In this document: positions 29,861 to 41,328 of the stretch, piece after piece | Position numbering within the stretch: position 1 is the first letter of the stretch | Layout of the letters: the number at the start of each line of letters is the position of its first letter | Assembly: GCA_905339215.1 (NCBI GenBank) | Contig: CAJPFN010000038.1 | Coordinates: forward strand, 27,331 to 91,330 | Length of the DNA: 64,000 nucleotides | DNA from: Rhizobiaceae bacterium | GTDB lineage: Bacteria; Pseudomonadota; Alphaproteobacteria; Rhizobiales; Rhizobiaceae | Reading direction: 5' to 3' | Made by a program: the position numbers and the translations under genes | Notes under the pieces: model-generated | Database searches by the model: none | What the model saw: the letters and a program-made list of their open reading frames with translations, nothing else | Told to the model about the DNA's origin: nothing

Positions 29861-31534
29861 ATGCTGGCGCACCTGTCGATCCGCGACATCGTTCTGATCG
29901 AACGGCTAGACATTGATTTCGTCGGCGGGCTTTCCGTACTGACCGGCGAGACCGGTGCCGGCAAGTCGATCCTGCTCGATGCGCTGGCACTTGCGCTGGG
30001 CGCGCGGGGCGACGCCTCGCTGGTGCGCCATGGGGTACCCCAAGGCCAGGTGACGGCGGTTTTCGACGTGCCTGCCAACCATCCGGCCCGCGGCCTTCTC
30101 GCCGATAATGCCATCGACGACGACGGCGACATCATCCTCAGGCGGGTGCAGACCGCCGACGGACGCACCCGCGTCTTCGTCAACGACCAGCCGTCGAGCG
30201 TCGCGCTGATGCGCGACGTTGGCCGCGCGCTGGTGGAGATCCATGGCCAGCACGACGACCGGGCGCTGGTCGACGCGGCGGCTCATAGGACGCTGCTCGA
30301 TGCCTTCGGCGGCCACGCCGGTGCCGCGGCCGAGACGGCCGAGGCCTGGCACCGTTGGCGGGCGACCGAACAGGAACTGGCGCGTCACCGCGCGCGCGTC
30401 GAGGCGGCGGCGCGGGAGGCGGACTATCTTCGCGCCTCGGTCGCCGAACTCTCCAAGCTCGACCCGCAGCCGGGCGAGGAGACCGAACTTGCCGAACGGC
30501 GCGCGGCGATGATGCGATCCGAAAAGATCGCCGCCGACGTAAACGACGCCAACGAGATCCTGTCGGGACCGCAGGCAGCGTCGCCGCAGCTCGCCAGCCT
30601 GGCGCGCCGCCTGCAGCGCAAAGCGGCAGAGGTGCCGGGCCTGCTCGACGAGGTGCTTAAGGCGCTCGACGACGCGCTAATCGCGCTCGACGTTGCCCAG
30701 GCGGGCGTCGACGCGGCGCTCAGGACGATCGAATACGATCCACAGCGGCTGGAGAAGACCGAGGAGCGGCTCTTTGCGCTGCGCGCTGCGGGCCGTAAGC
30801 ATTCGGTGGCCGTCGACGACCTTGCCGCGCTGCGCGATCGCATGGTAGCCGATCTCGCCGATCTCGACGCGGGCGAGGAACGCCTCGCGGTGCTTGAACG
30901 TCAGACTGCGGTGGCACGCGATGCCTACGACCGGCTCGCCGCGGACCTGACGGAGAAGCGTAAGGCAGCGGCCCATCACCTCGAGAAGGCGGTGATGGGC
31001 GAATTGCCGGCGCTGAAGCTTGAACGGGCCGCATTCATCGTCGAGCTTTCCAGCGACCGGGACAACCGTCAGGCCGAGGGCGTCGACGAGGTCGAATTCT
31101 GGGTCAGGACCAATCCCGGAACCCGGCCCGGACCGATGATGAAGGTAGCATCGGGCGGCGAGCTCTCCCGCTTCCTGCTGGCGCTGAAGGTGGCGCTTGC
31201 CGATCGCGGATCGGCGCCGACGCTGGTCTTCGACGAGATCGACACGGGCGTCGGCGGCGCCGTGGCCGACGCCATCGGCCAGCGGCTGGCGCGGCTTTCC
31301 CGCCGCGTGCAGGTGCTTTCGGTGACGCATGCGCCGCAGGTCGCGGCCAGGGCGCACACGCACTATCTCATCTCGAAATCCGGTGGCGCCGACAGGGTGT
31401 CGACCGGCATCGCCGCCATGGACCGGCCACAACGGCAGGAGGAGATCGCGCGCATGCTCGCCGGTGCGACCATCACCGAGGAAGCAAGGGCGGCGGCCGA
31501 GCGACTGCTCAGGGAAAACGCCGCGGCGGAATAG
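29861..31534 (+). CDS. recN: DNA repair protein RecN
   Basis: A 557-residue SMC-like ATPase of double-strand break repair. The Walker A motif is GETGAGKS (29-36), near the N-terminus as in SMC proteins. Coiled-coil segments rich in Ala, Glu and Arg run through the middle. The ABC signature SGGELSRFLLALK and Walker B VFDEIDTGVGG lie near the C-terminus, followed by VLSVTHAPQVA. It starts 9 bases after bamD. No LexA box was found by eye. Confidence 0.95.
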   Translation: MLAHLSIRDIVLIERLDIDFVGGLSVLTGETGAGKSILLDALALALGARGDASLVRHGVPQGQVTAVFDVPANHPARGLLADNAIDDDGDIILRRVQTADGRTRVFVNDQPSSVALMRDVGRALVEIHGQHDDRALVDAAAHRTLLDAFGGHAGAAAETAEAWHRWRATEQELARHRARVEAAAREADYLRASVAELSKLDPQPGEETELAERRAAMMRSEKIAADVNDANEILSGPQAASPQLASLARRLQRKAAEVPGLLDEVLKALDDALIALDVAQAGVDAALRTIEYDPQRLEKTEERLFALRAAGRKHSVAVDDLAALRDRMVADLADLDAGEERLAVLERQTAVARDAYDRLAADLTEKRKAAAHHLEKAVMGELPALKLERAAFIVELSSDRDNRQAEGVDEVEFWVRTNPGTRPGPMMKVASGGELSRFLLALKVALADRGSAPTLVFDEIDTGVGGAVADAIGQRLARLSRRVQVLSVTHAPQVAARAHTHYLISKSGGADRVSTGIAAMDRPQRQEEIARMLAGATITEEARAAAERLLRENAAAE

Positions 31535-31576
31535 TACGGCGGGGTCGGTCGTGGATCGCTGGCCGTCTGTCGATGA

Positions 31577-33826
<2,250 letters not shown>

Positions 33827-33866
33827 CGGGCACCGTTGATCCCTGGCTCAACCGAATTGATGTGAC

Positions 33867-33885
33867 AGGTCAGAATCGCTGACCT
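33867..33885. repeat. Perfect inverted repeat between ligA and azlC
   Basis: AGGTCAG (33867-33873) and CTGACCT (33879-33885) are perfect 7-bp arms around five bases, 38 bases before the azlC start. The symmetry and place suit an operator for the exporter operon, but a weak hairpin after ligA is also possible because no T-tract follows. Confidence 0.4.
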
Positions 33886-33922
33886 AGATGCTTCCGCGGT
33901 GCCAGGAAGGGCTCGCGGATCG

Positions 33923-34648
33923 ATGTCCATCGAACACTCGCCGAACCGGACGACCCGCCGCGACATGATCGCCGGAGCGCGGCTCGGCGTGCCGGTCATC
34001 TTTGCGTCCGCGCCGTTCGCCATCCTGTTCGGCGCGCTTGCCGTCGACAACGGACTGTCGGTCGGCGAGGCGACGCTGATGAGCGCGGCGATCTATGGCG
34101 GCGCCTCGCAGATGGTCGGCATCGAGCTGTTCGGCCACAAGATCGCCCCGTGGCTGGTGGTATTTTCCATCTTCGCCGTGAATTTCCGCCACGTGCTCTA
34201 TTCCGCCGCCGTCGGCCGGCGGATCGGACACTGGTCGTTTATCGAGAAAGCGGTCGGCTTCTTCTTCCTCGTCGATCCGCAATATGCCGAAGCGGAGCGC
34301 AGGATCGAGCACGGCGGGAGCGTCGGTTTCGCCTGGTACATGGGGATGGCGCTGCCGATCTATGTCTGCTGGGTGGTCGAGTCGGGGCTCGGAGCCGCCT
34401 TCAGCCGCCTTCTGCCGGACACCAAGGCGCTCGGCATCGACTTCCTGCTGCCGATTTATTTCCTCGGGCTGGTGATGGGCTTCCGCACCCGCTCGTTCTG
34501 GTTTCCGGTCGTCGCGGTCAGCGCGGTGGCGTCGATCGTCGCCTTCAAGTTCGTCGGTTCGCCGTGGCACGTGTCGCTCGGCGCCGCCGCCGGCGTGGCG
34601 CTGGCGGCATCGATGCCGCCGTCAAGCCGGCCAGGCGGGCGCCGATGA
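33923..34648 (+). CDS. azlC: Branched-chain amino acid exporter large subunit, AzlC family
   Basis: A 241-residue membrane protein with several hydrophobic segments. Family hallmarks are GARLGVPVIFASAPFAILFGALAV, LMSAAIYGGASQM and VNFRHVLYSA. AzlC with AzlD exports branched-chain amino acids such as isoleucine and valine. ATG 33923 is chosen over the upstream GTG 33899. Its stop overlaps the azlD start (ATGA), so the two subunits are translationally coupled. Confidence 0.88.
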   Translation: MSIEHSPNRTTRRDMIAGARLGVPVIFASAPFAILFGALAVDNGLSVGEATLMSAAIYGGASQMVGIELFGHKIAPWLVVFSIFAVNFRHVLYSAAVGRRIGHWSFIEKAVGFFFLVDPQYAEAERRIEHGGSVGFAWYMGMALPIYVCWVVESGLGAAFSRLLPDTKALGIDFLLPIYFLGLVMGFRTRSFWFPVVAVSAVASIVAFKFVGSPWHVSLGAAAGVALAASMPPSSRPGGRR

Positions 34649-34944
34649 GCGGGACCCTGTGGATCATCCTCGGCGGCGCGGTCATGACCTATCTGGCGCG
34701 CATTGGCGGTCACCTTGTGCTGTCGCGCTTCGAGCGCATCCATCCGCGTGTCGAGGCGGGCCTCAACGCCGTGCCCGCGGCGGTGCTGACGACGCTGGTA
34801 GCGCCTGCCGCGATGAACGGCGGCGTTCCGGAGATCGCGTCGCTCGTCGTCGCCGGCACGGTCGCCTGGTTCTGGGGCGGCATGATGCCAATGTTCCTGA
34901 CCGGCGGCGTCGTGCTGATCGCGCTGAGGCAACTGCTGGGCTGA
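34645..34944 (+). CDS. azlD: Branched-chain amino acid exporter small subunit, AzlD family
   Basis: A 99-residue hydrophobic protein with three to four transmembrane segments (LWIILGGAVMTYLARIGGHLVLSRF, VEAGLNAVPAAVLTTLVAP). Size, hydropathy and overlap with azlC identify it as the small exporter subunit. Its TGA abuts the stop of the convergent aminopeptidase gene within the palindrome TGATCA, leaving no intergenic base. Confidence 0.88.
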   Translation: MSGTLWIILGGAVMTYLARIGGHLVLSRFERIHPRVEAGLNAVPAAVLTTLVAPAAMNGGVPEIASLVVAGTVAWFWGGMMPMFLTGGVVLIALRQLLG

Positions 34945-36774
34945 TCAGCGGAGCGGGGCGGTCGCGGCCTCCAGCCATGCAAGCGTCTCGCCGCCAACCA
35001 GCGGGCCGATTTCGGCCAGTACCCGCGCGTGGTACGCGTCGAGCCAGGAGAGCTCGTCCTTTGTCAGGAGCCAAGGCGCTACCAGCCGCCGGTCGAACGG
35101 GACGAGCGTCAGCGTCTCGAAGCCGTGCATCGCGATGTCGCCGCCGTCGATATGCTCCGGCGCGGTGACGAGGACCAGGTTCTCCAGTCGGATGCCATAT
35201 TGGCCGGGCTTGTAGTAGCCTGGCTCGTTCGAAAGGATCATGCCCTCGACGAGCTTTTCGGTCCCTGTCCTGGCGATGCGTTGCGGCCCTTCATGCACCG
35301 ACAGGTACGAACCGACGCCGTGGCCGGTACCATGGGCATAGTCGATACCTGCTTTCCAGTGGGCGAGGCGGGCCACGGCGTCGATGTCGCAACCTCGGGT
35401 ACCGGCCGGGAAGCGCAACATCGAAATACCGATCATGCCCTTTAGCACGATGGTGGCGCGTTCGCGCATCTCGTCGGTCGGCGCGCCGATCGCGATCGTG
35501 CGGGTGATGTCGGTGGTGCCGTCCTCGTACTGCGCACCGGAATCGAGCAGGAACAGTTCGCCCTGATCGAGCCGCCGGTTGGTCGCCCGCGAGACGCGGT
35601 AGTGGATGATCGCACCGTTCGGGCCGGCACCGGAAATCGTGTCGAAGGACACGTCGCGGAGCGGCATCTGCGTGGCCTCGCCTGCCGCCCGGCGGCAGTC
35701 CTCAAGCCGCGTCACGGCCGTGATCTCGTCGATCGAGCCCGGTTCTGCACGGTCCAGCCAGGCGAGGAATTCGACGACCGCCGCGCCGTCACGGCGATGA
35801 GCCGCCCGCGTCCCGGCGATCTCGGCAGAATTCTTCGCCGCTCGCGGCAGGCGCGCGGGATCGGGCGTCTCGACGACCTTGCCGCCGGTATTCTCGACGA
35901 TGGTGCGCAGCCTGTCCGCGGCGAGCGCCGGATCGAGCGCAATCGCGGCGCCCTGCGTTGCGAGATGCGCCAGTTCCGGCTCGAGGCGCCGTGGCGGATG
36001 GAGATCGCAGAGCTGCGTCAGATAGGCTTCGGTCTCGATGCCCATCTTGCGCTTGTCCATGAACAGGTTATGGCGCCCTTCGGCGCCGATGATGGCGAAG
36101 CCGAGCGCCAGCGGTGTGTGCGGCACGTCGCCGCCGCGGATGTTGAACGCCCAGGCGAGGGAGGAAGGGTCGGTCAGCACGCAATGCGTCGCCCCCTGGC
36201 GGTCGACGGCCCTTGCGAGTCGGGCGAGCTTGTCGCGCGCCAGTTCGCCGGCAAACGCGATTGGGTGGATCGTCACCGGTTCCAGCGGTGGAGCGGGCTG
36301 GTCGGTCCACAACACGTCAATCGGGTTGACGTCGAGCGCCACCATCTCGGCGCCGGCCTTGGCTGCGGCCGCGTGCAGCGCGCGGGCATCGGCGATGGTG
36401 TGCAGCCAGGGATCGAAGCCGATGCGTGCGCCTTTTTGCGCATGGTCGGCGATCCAGGTCGCAGGCGGGTTGTCGACCAGGCTTTCGGGCGTGAAGACGG
36501 CCATGTCCGACTGGTCGCGCACCTGCAGCGTATATCGGCCGTCGACGAAGATCAGCGCCCGGTCGGCAAGGACGAGGGCGACACCCGCCGAGCCGGCGAA
36601 GCCGGTCAGCCAGCGCAGCCGCTCGGACCGCGCGGCCACGTATTCGCCCTGGTGCTCGTCGGCGCGAGGGACGAGGAAGCCGTCGAGATGGCGTTCGGCG
36701 AGCCAGCCGCGCAACTGTGCGACGCGCTCGGCGCCCTTCGAGGGATCGGCTTCAGTCTCGAATGTCTGGAACAT
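34945..36774 (-). CDS. pepP: Xaa-Pro aminopeptidase (aminopeptidase P, M24B)
   Basis: A 609-residue three-domain aminopeptidase P that removes N-terminal residues preceding proline. Two creatinase-like N-terminal domains (LRGWLAERHLDGFLVPRADEHQ start) precede the pita-bread catalytic domain. Metal ligands are visible in LDSGAQYEDGTTDITRT (two Asp), GTGHGVGSYLSVHEGPQ (His), SNEPGYYKPGQYGIRLEN (Glu) and the final Glu. The long form resembles eukaryotic-type APP1 rather than the ~440-residue E. coli PepP. Gene symbol by function only. Confidence 0.92.
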   Translation of the reverse strand: MFQTFETEADPSKGAERVAQLRGWLAERHLDGFLVPRADEHQGEYVAARSERLRWLTGFAGSAGVALVLADRALIFVDGRYTLQVRDQSDMAVFTPESLVDNPPATWIADHAQKGARIGFDPWLHTIADARALHAAAAKAGAEMVALDVNPIDVLWTDQPAPPLEPVTIHPIAFAGELARDKLARLARAVDRQGATHCVLTDPSSLAWAFNIRGGDVPHTPLALGFAIIGAEGRHNLFMDKRKMGIETEAYLTQLCDLHPPRRLEPELAHLATQGAAIALDPALAADRLRTIVENTGGKVVETPDPARLPRAAKNSAEIAGTRAAHRRDGAAVVEFLAWLDRAEPGSIDEITAVTRLEDCRRAAGEATQMPLRDVSFDTISGAGPNGAIIHYRVSRATNRRLDQGELFLLDSGAQYEDGTTDITRTIAIGAPTDEMRERATIVLKGMIGISMLRFPAGTRGCDIDAVARLAHWKAGIDYAHGTGHGVGSYLSVHEGPQRIARTGTEKLVEGMILSNEPGYYKPGQYGIRLENLVLVTAPEHIDGGDIAMHGFETLTLVPFDRRLVAPWLLTKDELSWLDAYHARVLAEIGPLVGGETLAWLEAATAPLR

Positions 36775-37012
36775 GATGATCCTGGATGATTGGCGGCAGG
36801 CGGCGAGACCCTAGACGGTTTCACCGACGGATGGAATCGGCGTCCCCCCGCGAGGCTTGGCCGCCTGGTTTTTTGTTGCGTTGCAGCATTTTCTTCGCAT
36901 ATGCAAAATCAGATGGGTGCCATGCGAAAGCGTCTCTTTTCCGCTGGGGCAGGGACTCATACGTTTGTCGGTGTGGAGGACTTGTCGGATAGTCCTGACC
37001 AGGAGCAAGACC

Positions 37013-37192
37013 ATGACAGCCAAGAGCGGCTTCTTCCGCAATACGTTCAACGCCTTCATTGCCGCGCGCGAGCGCCAGGCGAGCCAGTACGTCAACGGCG
37101 CGCTGCTCATGCTCGACGACGAGGCGCTGAAGGCGGCCGGCTACGACCGCGCCGAGCTGCGCAGGCGCCCCAGTTCGGCCTACTTCTTCTGA
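37013..37192 (+). CDS. Small DUF1127-like protein
   Basis: A 59-residue basic protein whose C-terminal half (MLDDEALKAAGYDRAELRRRP) resembles the DUF1127 motif LDDRLLADIGLTRADL. DUF1127 proteins are small regulators found in multiple copies in rhizobia, some tied to phosphate and RNA turnover. Start ATG 37013 has AGGAGC upstream; the longer open frame to 36857 is not supported. Upstream, TTGCGT and CATATG (around 36880-36905) could be a promoter. A clear terminator follows at 37236-37260, so it is a single-gene unit. Confidence 0.72.
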   Translation: MTAKSGFFRNTFNAFIAARERQASQYVNGALLMLDDEALKAAGYDRAELRRRPSSAYFF

Positions 37193-37235
37193 GCTGAGCC
37201 GAGCGCAGCCTAGAACCGGCCGGACGTGAGATACG

Positions 37236-37260
37236 AGGCGGTCCGAATGGGCCGCCTTTT
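37236..37260 (+). terminator. Intrinsic terminator after the DUF1127-like gene
   Basis: AGGCGG (37236-37241) pairs with CCGCCT (37252-37257) across a loop that can add two further pairs, followed by TTTT. It lies 44 bases after the stop at 37192. Confidence 0.75.
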
Positions 37261-37280
37261 ATCGTTTCAGGACCTCGCGG

Positions 37281-38153
37281 TCAGCGCTTCATGTGGATGG
37301 TCACCCAGCCCTCGCGGTGGAGGGTGCTGACGTGGCGGAAGCGCTGGCCGGCATAGGCGGCGATGACCGCCTCGCGCTGGCGCTCCAGAATCCCGGAAAG
37401 AATGAGGGAACCGCCCGGTGCGAGGTGTGCGCACATGGCCGGCGCCAGGCGCATCAGCGGCCGCGCCAGGATGTTGGCGACGATCAGGTCGAATGGCGCC
37501 CGTCGGGCGAAGGCGGGATGGCCGAATCCGGTGGCGGTGACCGTCGCGACATAGGCCGAGGCTCCGTTCAGCCGGACGTTCCCGGCGGCCACCCTGGTCG
37601 CGACGGGATCGATGTCGGTGGCCAGTACCGGGATGTGCGCGAGTTTGGCGACGGCGATCGCCAGTACCGCACTTCCCGTGCCGAGGTCGAGAGCGTTGTG
37701 CGGTTGCTCGCGGCGCACCACCCGGTCGATCATCTGCAGGCATCCGGCGGTCGTGCCATGGTGGCCGGTGCCGAAGGCTAGTCCCGCCTCGATCTCGATG
37801 GCGAGGTCGCCGATGCGGCGCATGTTGCGGTCGTGCGAACCGTGGACGAGGAAACGCCCGGCGCGCACCGGCTTCAGACCCTCAAGGGAACGCGTCACCC
37901 AGTCGATGTCGGGCAGTGTCTCGCGAACAGGTACAATGGCGACGCTCGCCTCGGCGAGCGTTTCGCGAACACGCCGCTCTACCTCGTCGGCGTCGTCCTC
38001 CGTGTAGAGCGAGACCTCATGTACATCCTTGTCCTCATCGATCTCGACAAGGGCAAGCGGGCAGCCGTCATCTTCGAAGGCGGTTTCGAGCGCGGCGTAG
38101 GCGCGGTTCGCCGCGTCGCGCCCGGCGGTGAGGATGAAACGGGTCTGCGGCAT
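37281..38153 (-). CDS. prmA: Ribosomal protein L11 methyltransferase
   Basis: A 290-residue PrmA that trimethylates ribosomal protein L11 using S-adenosylmethionine. The N-terminal ferredoxin-like L11-binding domain is followed by the methyltransferase domain with [13 protein letters not shown], the SAM loop [21 protein letters not shown] and [11 protein letters not shown]. All match the family. It is in line with the SCO gene upstream on the same strand (26 bases between them), so the two may share a transcript. Confidence 0.94.
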   Translation of the reverse strand: MPQTRFILTAGRDAANRAYAALETAFEDDGCPLALVEIDEDKDVHEVSLYTEDDADEVERRVRETLAEASVAIVPVRETLPDIDWVTRSLEGLKPVRAGRFLVHGSHDRNMRRIGDLAIEIEAGLAFGTGHHGTTAGCLQMIDRVVRREQPHNALDLGTGSAVLAIAVAKLAHIPVLATDIDPVATRVAAGNVRLNGASAYVATVTATGFGHPAFARRAPFDLIVANILARPLMRLAPAMCAHLAPGGSLILSGILERQREAVIAAYAGQRFRHVSTLHREGWVTIHMKR

Positions 38154-38179
38154 TTGTTTCCTGGCGTTCCGAGACCGGT

Positions 38180-38755
38180 TCAGCCCTTGGCGAGGCGGCG
38201 AAGCTTTTCGATCGCCGTGTCAGGGTTTTCGCCATAGGCGATCGTGCCGGCGAAGGCACCCGCGCGGTCGAGGAGCAGGACCGAGGCGGTGTGGTCCATC
38301 GTGTAGTCGCCGCCCTCGAGGTCGACCTTGCGGGCGAAGATTCCGAAGGCCTTGGCCATCGCGGTGATCTTGTCCGGCTCGCCGGTGATGCCGACGATGC
38401 GGTCGGAGACGTTGCTGATGTAGGATTTGAGGAGCTCGGGCGTGTCGCGCTCGGGATCGATGGAGACGAAGAAGGCACGGATGTCCTTGCCTTCGTCGCC
38501 GAGCTTGGCCATCCAGCCGTTCATCTCGTAGAGCGTCGTCGGGCAGACTTCCGGGCAGTGGGTGAAGCCGAAAAAGACCGCGGACGGGTGGCCGCGGAAG
38601 GCGGCCTCGGTGATCGGGCTGTTGTTATAGTCTACCAGCGTGAAGGATCCGCCATACGGCTCGCCGGAACCGGTGGCCCGGTACCAGTCGAAGGTGAGCC
38701 AGCCGATGCCGGCTGCCATCAGGACGAGAATGCCGACGAGAATGGTGCGCATCAT
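38180..38755 (-). CDS. SCO1/SenC family copper chaperone
   Basis: A 191-residue membrane-anchored thioredoxin-fold protein. One N-terminal helix (residues 5-20) anchors it. The copper ligands are in HCPEVCPTT (Cys67 and Cys71) plus His in YTMDHTAS. Family members deliver copper or keep CuA-site cysteines reduced during cytochrome c oxidase assembly. Two adjacent ATGs (38755 and 38752) are possible starts, with GGAA nearby. A small membrane protein gene lies just upstream on the same strand. Confidence 0.9.
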   Translation of the reverse strand: MMRTILVGILVLMAAGIGWLTFDWYRATGSGEPYGGSFTLVDYNNSPITEAAFRGHPSAVFFGFTHCPEVCPTTLYEMNGWMAKLGDEGKDIRAFFVSIDPERDTPELLKSYISNVSDRIVGITGEPDKITAMAKAFGIFARKVDLEGGDYTMDHTASVLLLDRAGAFAGTIAYGENPDTAIEKLRRLAKG

Positions 38756-38789
38756 GATGGGAGTTCCGTTGGAAAGCCGTGCCAGTGTG

Positions 38790-38948
38790 CTAGAAGCACC
38801 AGGCGAGACCGGCCTCGACCGTTGCGAGAAAGATGCCGGCGCCATGCTCGATCCACGCGGCGAAGGCGACACCGGTCGTAGCCGCGAGAGCAGTGACCAC
38901 GACGACGGTTCGCCACGAGGGCAGGGCCGAGGACGGCGAGTTTTTCAT
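38790..38948 (-). CDS. 52-residue membrane protein next to the SCO gene
   Basis: An open frame from ATG 38948 to TAG 38790 encodes MKNSPSSALPSWRTVVVVTA followed by a hydrophobic stretch and a WIEHGAGIFLATVEAGLAW segment. One transmembrane helix (about residues 14-30) is likely. It ends 34 bases before the SCO start on the same strand. The reading frame, hydropathy and spacing suggest a real small gene, possibly linked to oxidase assembly by context alone. No strong RBS is visible. Confidence 0.55.
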   Translation of the reverse strand: MKNSPSSALPSWRTVVVVTALAATTGVAFAAWIEHGAGIFLATVEAGLAWCF

Positions 38949-39075
38949 GACGGCTATTTAGCGTGCTGCGGCCCGCGGAAAAAGGGGCGATGTTGACGCG
39001 GCGCGCCCGAGGCTTGCAAAACAGGCGATCGCCGCCCACCTGAAACCGGATCGTCGAACGTCCGGAGAAATTCCC

Positions 39076-39561
39076 ATGCACCGCATCCTCAGTTCCGCCC
39101 TTGCCGGGCTTGCGTTGCTTGCCACGCCCGCCGCCGCCGACCAGGTCGGCAAGGTCGGCGTCGACTGGCTCGGCAATGACATCATCGTCGAGGCTTTCAA
39201 GGACCCCGGCGTCGACGGCGTAACCTGCCACGTCTCCTATTTCGAGCGCGGTATCATCGACCGGCTGCAGAAGGGCAACTGGTTCGAGGATCCGTCCGAC
39301 ACGGCGATCGCCTGCCGGCAGACCGGGCCGATCACCATCGGCGAGATCGCGCTGGACGCCGACGGCGAGGAGGTCTTCAAGCAGGGCATCAGCCTGATCT
39401 GGAAGAAGCAGGTGGTGAACCGCATCTACGACAAGGCCAACGACACGCTGATCTACCTCGCCCATTCGCGGCAGGTGCAGGATGGCTCGGCGAAGATGTC
39501 GATGTCGAGCGTCCCGCTCTACGGCCAGACGGTTACCTGGACGAAAGGCAAGCCGGAGTAG
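39076..39561 (+). CDS. creA: CreA family periplasmic protein
   Basis: A 161-residue protein with a signal peptide (residues 1-21, cleavage after PAAA). The mature part has GVDWLGNDIIVEAFKDPGVDGVTCHVSYFERG and DPSDTAIACRQTGPI, hallmarks of CreA/DUF1131-like proteins. Two cysteines may form a disulfide. The function of CreA is not known. GGAGA lies 8 bases before the ATG. It is divergent from the small membrane protein gene. Confidence 0.85.
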   Translation: MHRILSSALAGLALLATPAAADQVGKVGVDWLGNDIIVEAFKDPGVDGVTCHVSYFERGIIDRLQKGNWFEDPSDTAIACRQTGPITIGEIALDADGEEVFKQGISLIWKKQVVNRIYDKANDTLIYLAHSRQVQDGSAKMSMSSVPLYGQTVTWTKGKPE

Positions 39562-39597
39562 CTTGCCGGCGGCGCGTAGCCCGCGTAAAGCGCGGCG

Positions 39598-40233
39598 ATG
39601 GCGGACGACCTACGCTTCACCGATCCCGAACCGAAGATCCACCCGACGGCGGAACTGAAGTCCTGCCGGCTCGGTCGCTACGCCGCGATCGGCGAGCGCG
39701 TCGTACTGCGCGAGGTGACTGTCGGTGACTTCTCCTATTTCGAGCGTCACGCCGAGGCAATCTACACGGCGATCGGCAATTTCTGCTCGATCGCCGCGAA
39801 TTCCCGCATCAACGCGCTCGAGCACCCGCTGGAGCGGGCGACGACGCACAAGGTGAGCTACCGGCCGAACGAGTATTTCCGCTATCTCGGTGTTGACGCC
39901 GAATTTCGCGAGCGGCGCCGGGCGAAGAAGGTGACGATCGGCAATGACGTCTGGATCGGCCACGGCGCGGTGGTGATGCCCGGCGTGACGATCGGCGACG
40001 GCGCCGTAGTCGGTGCCAATGCGGTGGTGACGCGCGACGTCGCGCCCTACCAGATCGTCGCTGGCGTGCCGGCGCGGCCGCTCAGGCCGCGCTTTCCGGC
40101 AGCGGTCGCCGGGCGGTTGCAACGCCTGGCGTGGTGGGACTGGCCGGCCGAGCAGCTGTTCTCCGCGATCCCCGACATGCAGGCGCTCTCCATCGAGGCC
40201 TTCCTCGACAAGTGGGAGAATGACGGATCCTGA
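39598..40233 (+). CDS. Hexapeptide-repeat acetyltransferase, phosphonate-metabolism type
   Basis: A 211-residue left-handed beta-helix acyltransferase. Hexapeptide repeats lie at about 12-65 and 115-165 (VTIGNDVWIGHGAVVMPGVT). IGNFCSIAANSRINALEHPLER and the C-terminal WWDWPAEQL match the xenobiotic acetyltransferase branch. It looks like the subfamily often found in phn (phosphonate) clusters, but no phn genes adjoin here apart from a PhnA-like gene 2.9 kb away. Acetyl-CoA is the expected donor; the acceptor is unknown. It starts 36 bases after creA. Confidence 0.8.
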   Translation: MADDLRFTDPEPKIHPTAELKSCRLGRYAAIGERVVLREVTVGDFSYFERHAEAIYTAIGNFCSIAANSRINALEHPLERATTHKVSYRPNEYFRYLGVDAEFRERRRAKKVTIGNDVWIGHGAVVMPGVTIGDGAVVGANAVVTRDVAPYQIVAGVPARPLRPRFPAAVAGRLQRLAWWDWPAEQLFSAIPDMQALSIEAFLDKWENDGS

Positions 40234-40251
40234 CGCCCCCGCCCAGAACCA

Positions 40252-41112
40252 TCATTCCCTCTTGAGGAATTCGGCGAAGGCCTTGGCGTGGTCCGGATGC
40301 CAGCGCGACAGGGCAGGGCGATTCTCGATGATGTCGCCGATCGCCCATGCCATGCGCTTCTCGTCGATGCGCCGCTCCGTCTCGTTGTCGGGGCACAGGA
40401 TGTAGAAGTCGCCGCGGCCAAGGCTCTTCAGCATGAAGTCGACCACCTGCTCGGGCGTCCAAGCGCCGGCCGGCTTGCTAGCCGCGTTCTCGGTCATGCC
40501 GGTATAGGTGAAGCCGGGAATCAGCAGATGCGCGGAGACCATGGCGCCTGGCTCGTTGCGCAGCGCGTGCGCCAGCCCTTCCGTATAGGTCTTCACCGCG
40601 GCCTTGGAGACGTTGTAAGCGAGGTTGCCGGGCGGCGTCGTGATGCCCTGCTTGGAGCCGGTGTTGACGATCATGCCCGGCCGGCCGGCAGCGATCATTG
40701 CCGGCGCGAAAGCCTGGACGCCGTGGACAATGCCCCAGAAGTTGACCGAAATCAGGTCCTGCCATGCGTCGAGGTTCTCCCACGGTCGGCCCGGATTGTT
40801 ACCCACGCCGGCATTGTTCATGAGGAAGGAGACGTCGCCGAGTTTGGTATCGGTCTCCTCGGCCAGCCGCGCCAGTTCCTCCGGCCGCGACACGTCGCAG
40901 GCGACCGCGATGACGTCCTCGGGGCCGCCAGCGGCGATCGCCACCAGCTCCGCCAGGGCGCGCTGAAGCGGCGGCCCGGCACGGTCGGCGACGGCGACGC
41001 GCAGGCCCGTCCGTGCCAGCCTCTTCGCCGCGGCGAAGCCGATACCGCTGGCGCCGCCGGTGACGACGGCGACATTACCGGGGGCGAGGGCGGGGATCGG
41101 ATGGTCGGTCAT
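40252..41112 (-). CDS. Short-chain dehydrogenase/reductase
   Basis: A 286-residue classical SDR. The cofactor loop TGGASGIG is at 18-25, the structural NNAG at 99-102, a Ser near 153, and the catalytic Tyr166 and Lys170 (YNVSK). NAD(P)-dependent oxidation or reduction of an alcohol/ketone is expected; the substrate is not apparent. The chosen start 41112 has AAGGAG 6 bases away; seven more residues would be possible from 41133. The C-terminal extension of about 50 residues (LSRWHPDHAKAFAEFL) is longer than in minimal SDRs. Confidence 0.9.
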   Translation of the reverse strand: MTDHPIPALAPGNVAVVTGGASGIGFAAAKRLARTGLRVAVADRAGPPLQRALAELVAIAAGGPEDVIAVACDVSRPEELARLAEETDTKLGDVSFLMNNAGVGNNPGRPWENLDAWQDLISVNFWGIVHGVQAFAPAMIAAGRPGMIVNTGSKQGITTPPGNLAYNVSKAAVKTYTEGLAHALRNEPGAMVSAHLLIPGFTYTGMTENAASKPAGAWTPEQVVDFMLKSLGRGDFYILCPDNETERRIDEKRMAWAIGDIIENRPALSRWHPDHAKAFAEFLKRE

Positions 41113-41328
41113 GGCGGGCTCCTTACCTGACAACTAATGATAGCATGCCGGACCCGCGCGGTATGTGTTCCCAGCAGCCGTCGTGTGGTCATTTGGTCGC
41201 GCCAAAAATTCTCTCACCGGCTCGCTTCGCCGCTGCAGAGGAGGCCGGCGCGGTGATGGGCGCGACCGGCGGTTGCCGTACGCGGGACCGCGATGGCGGT
41301 CGGGGACGAACGACGTTAGGATCGGCCC

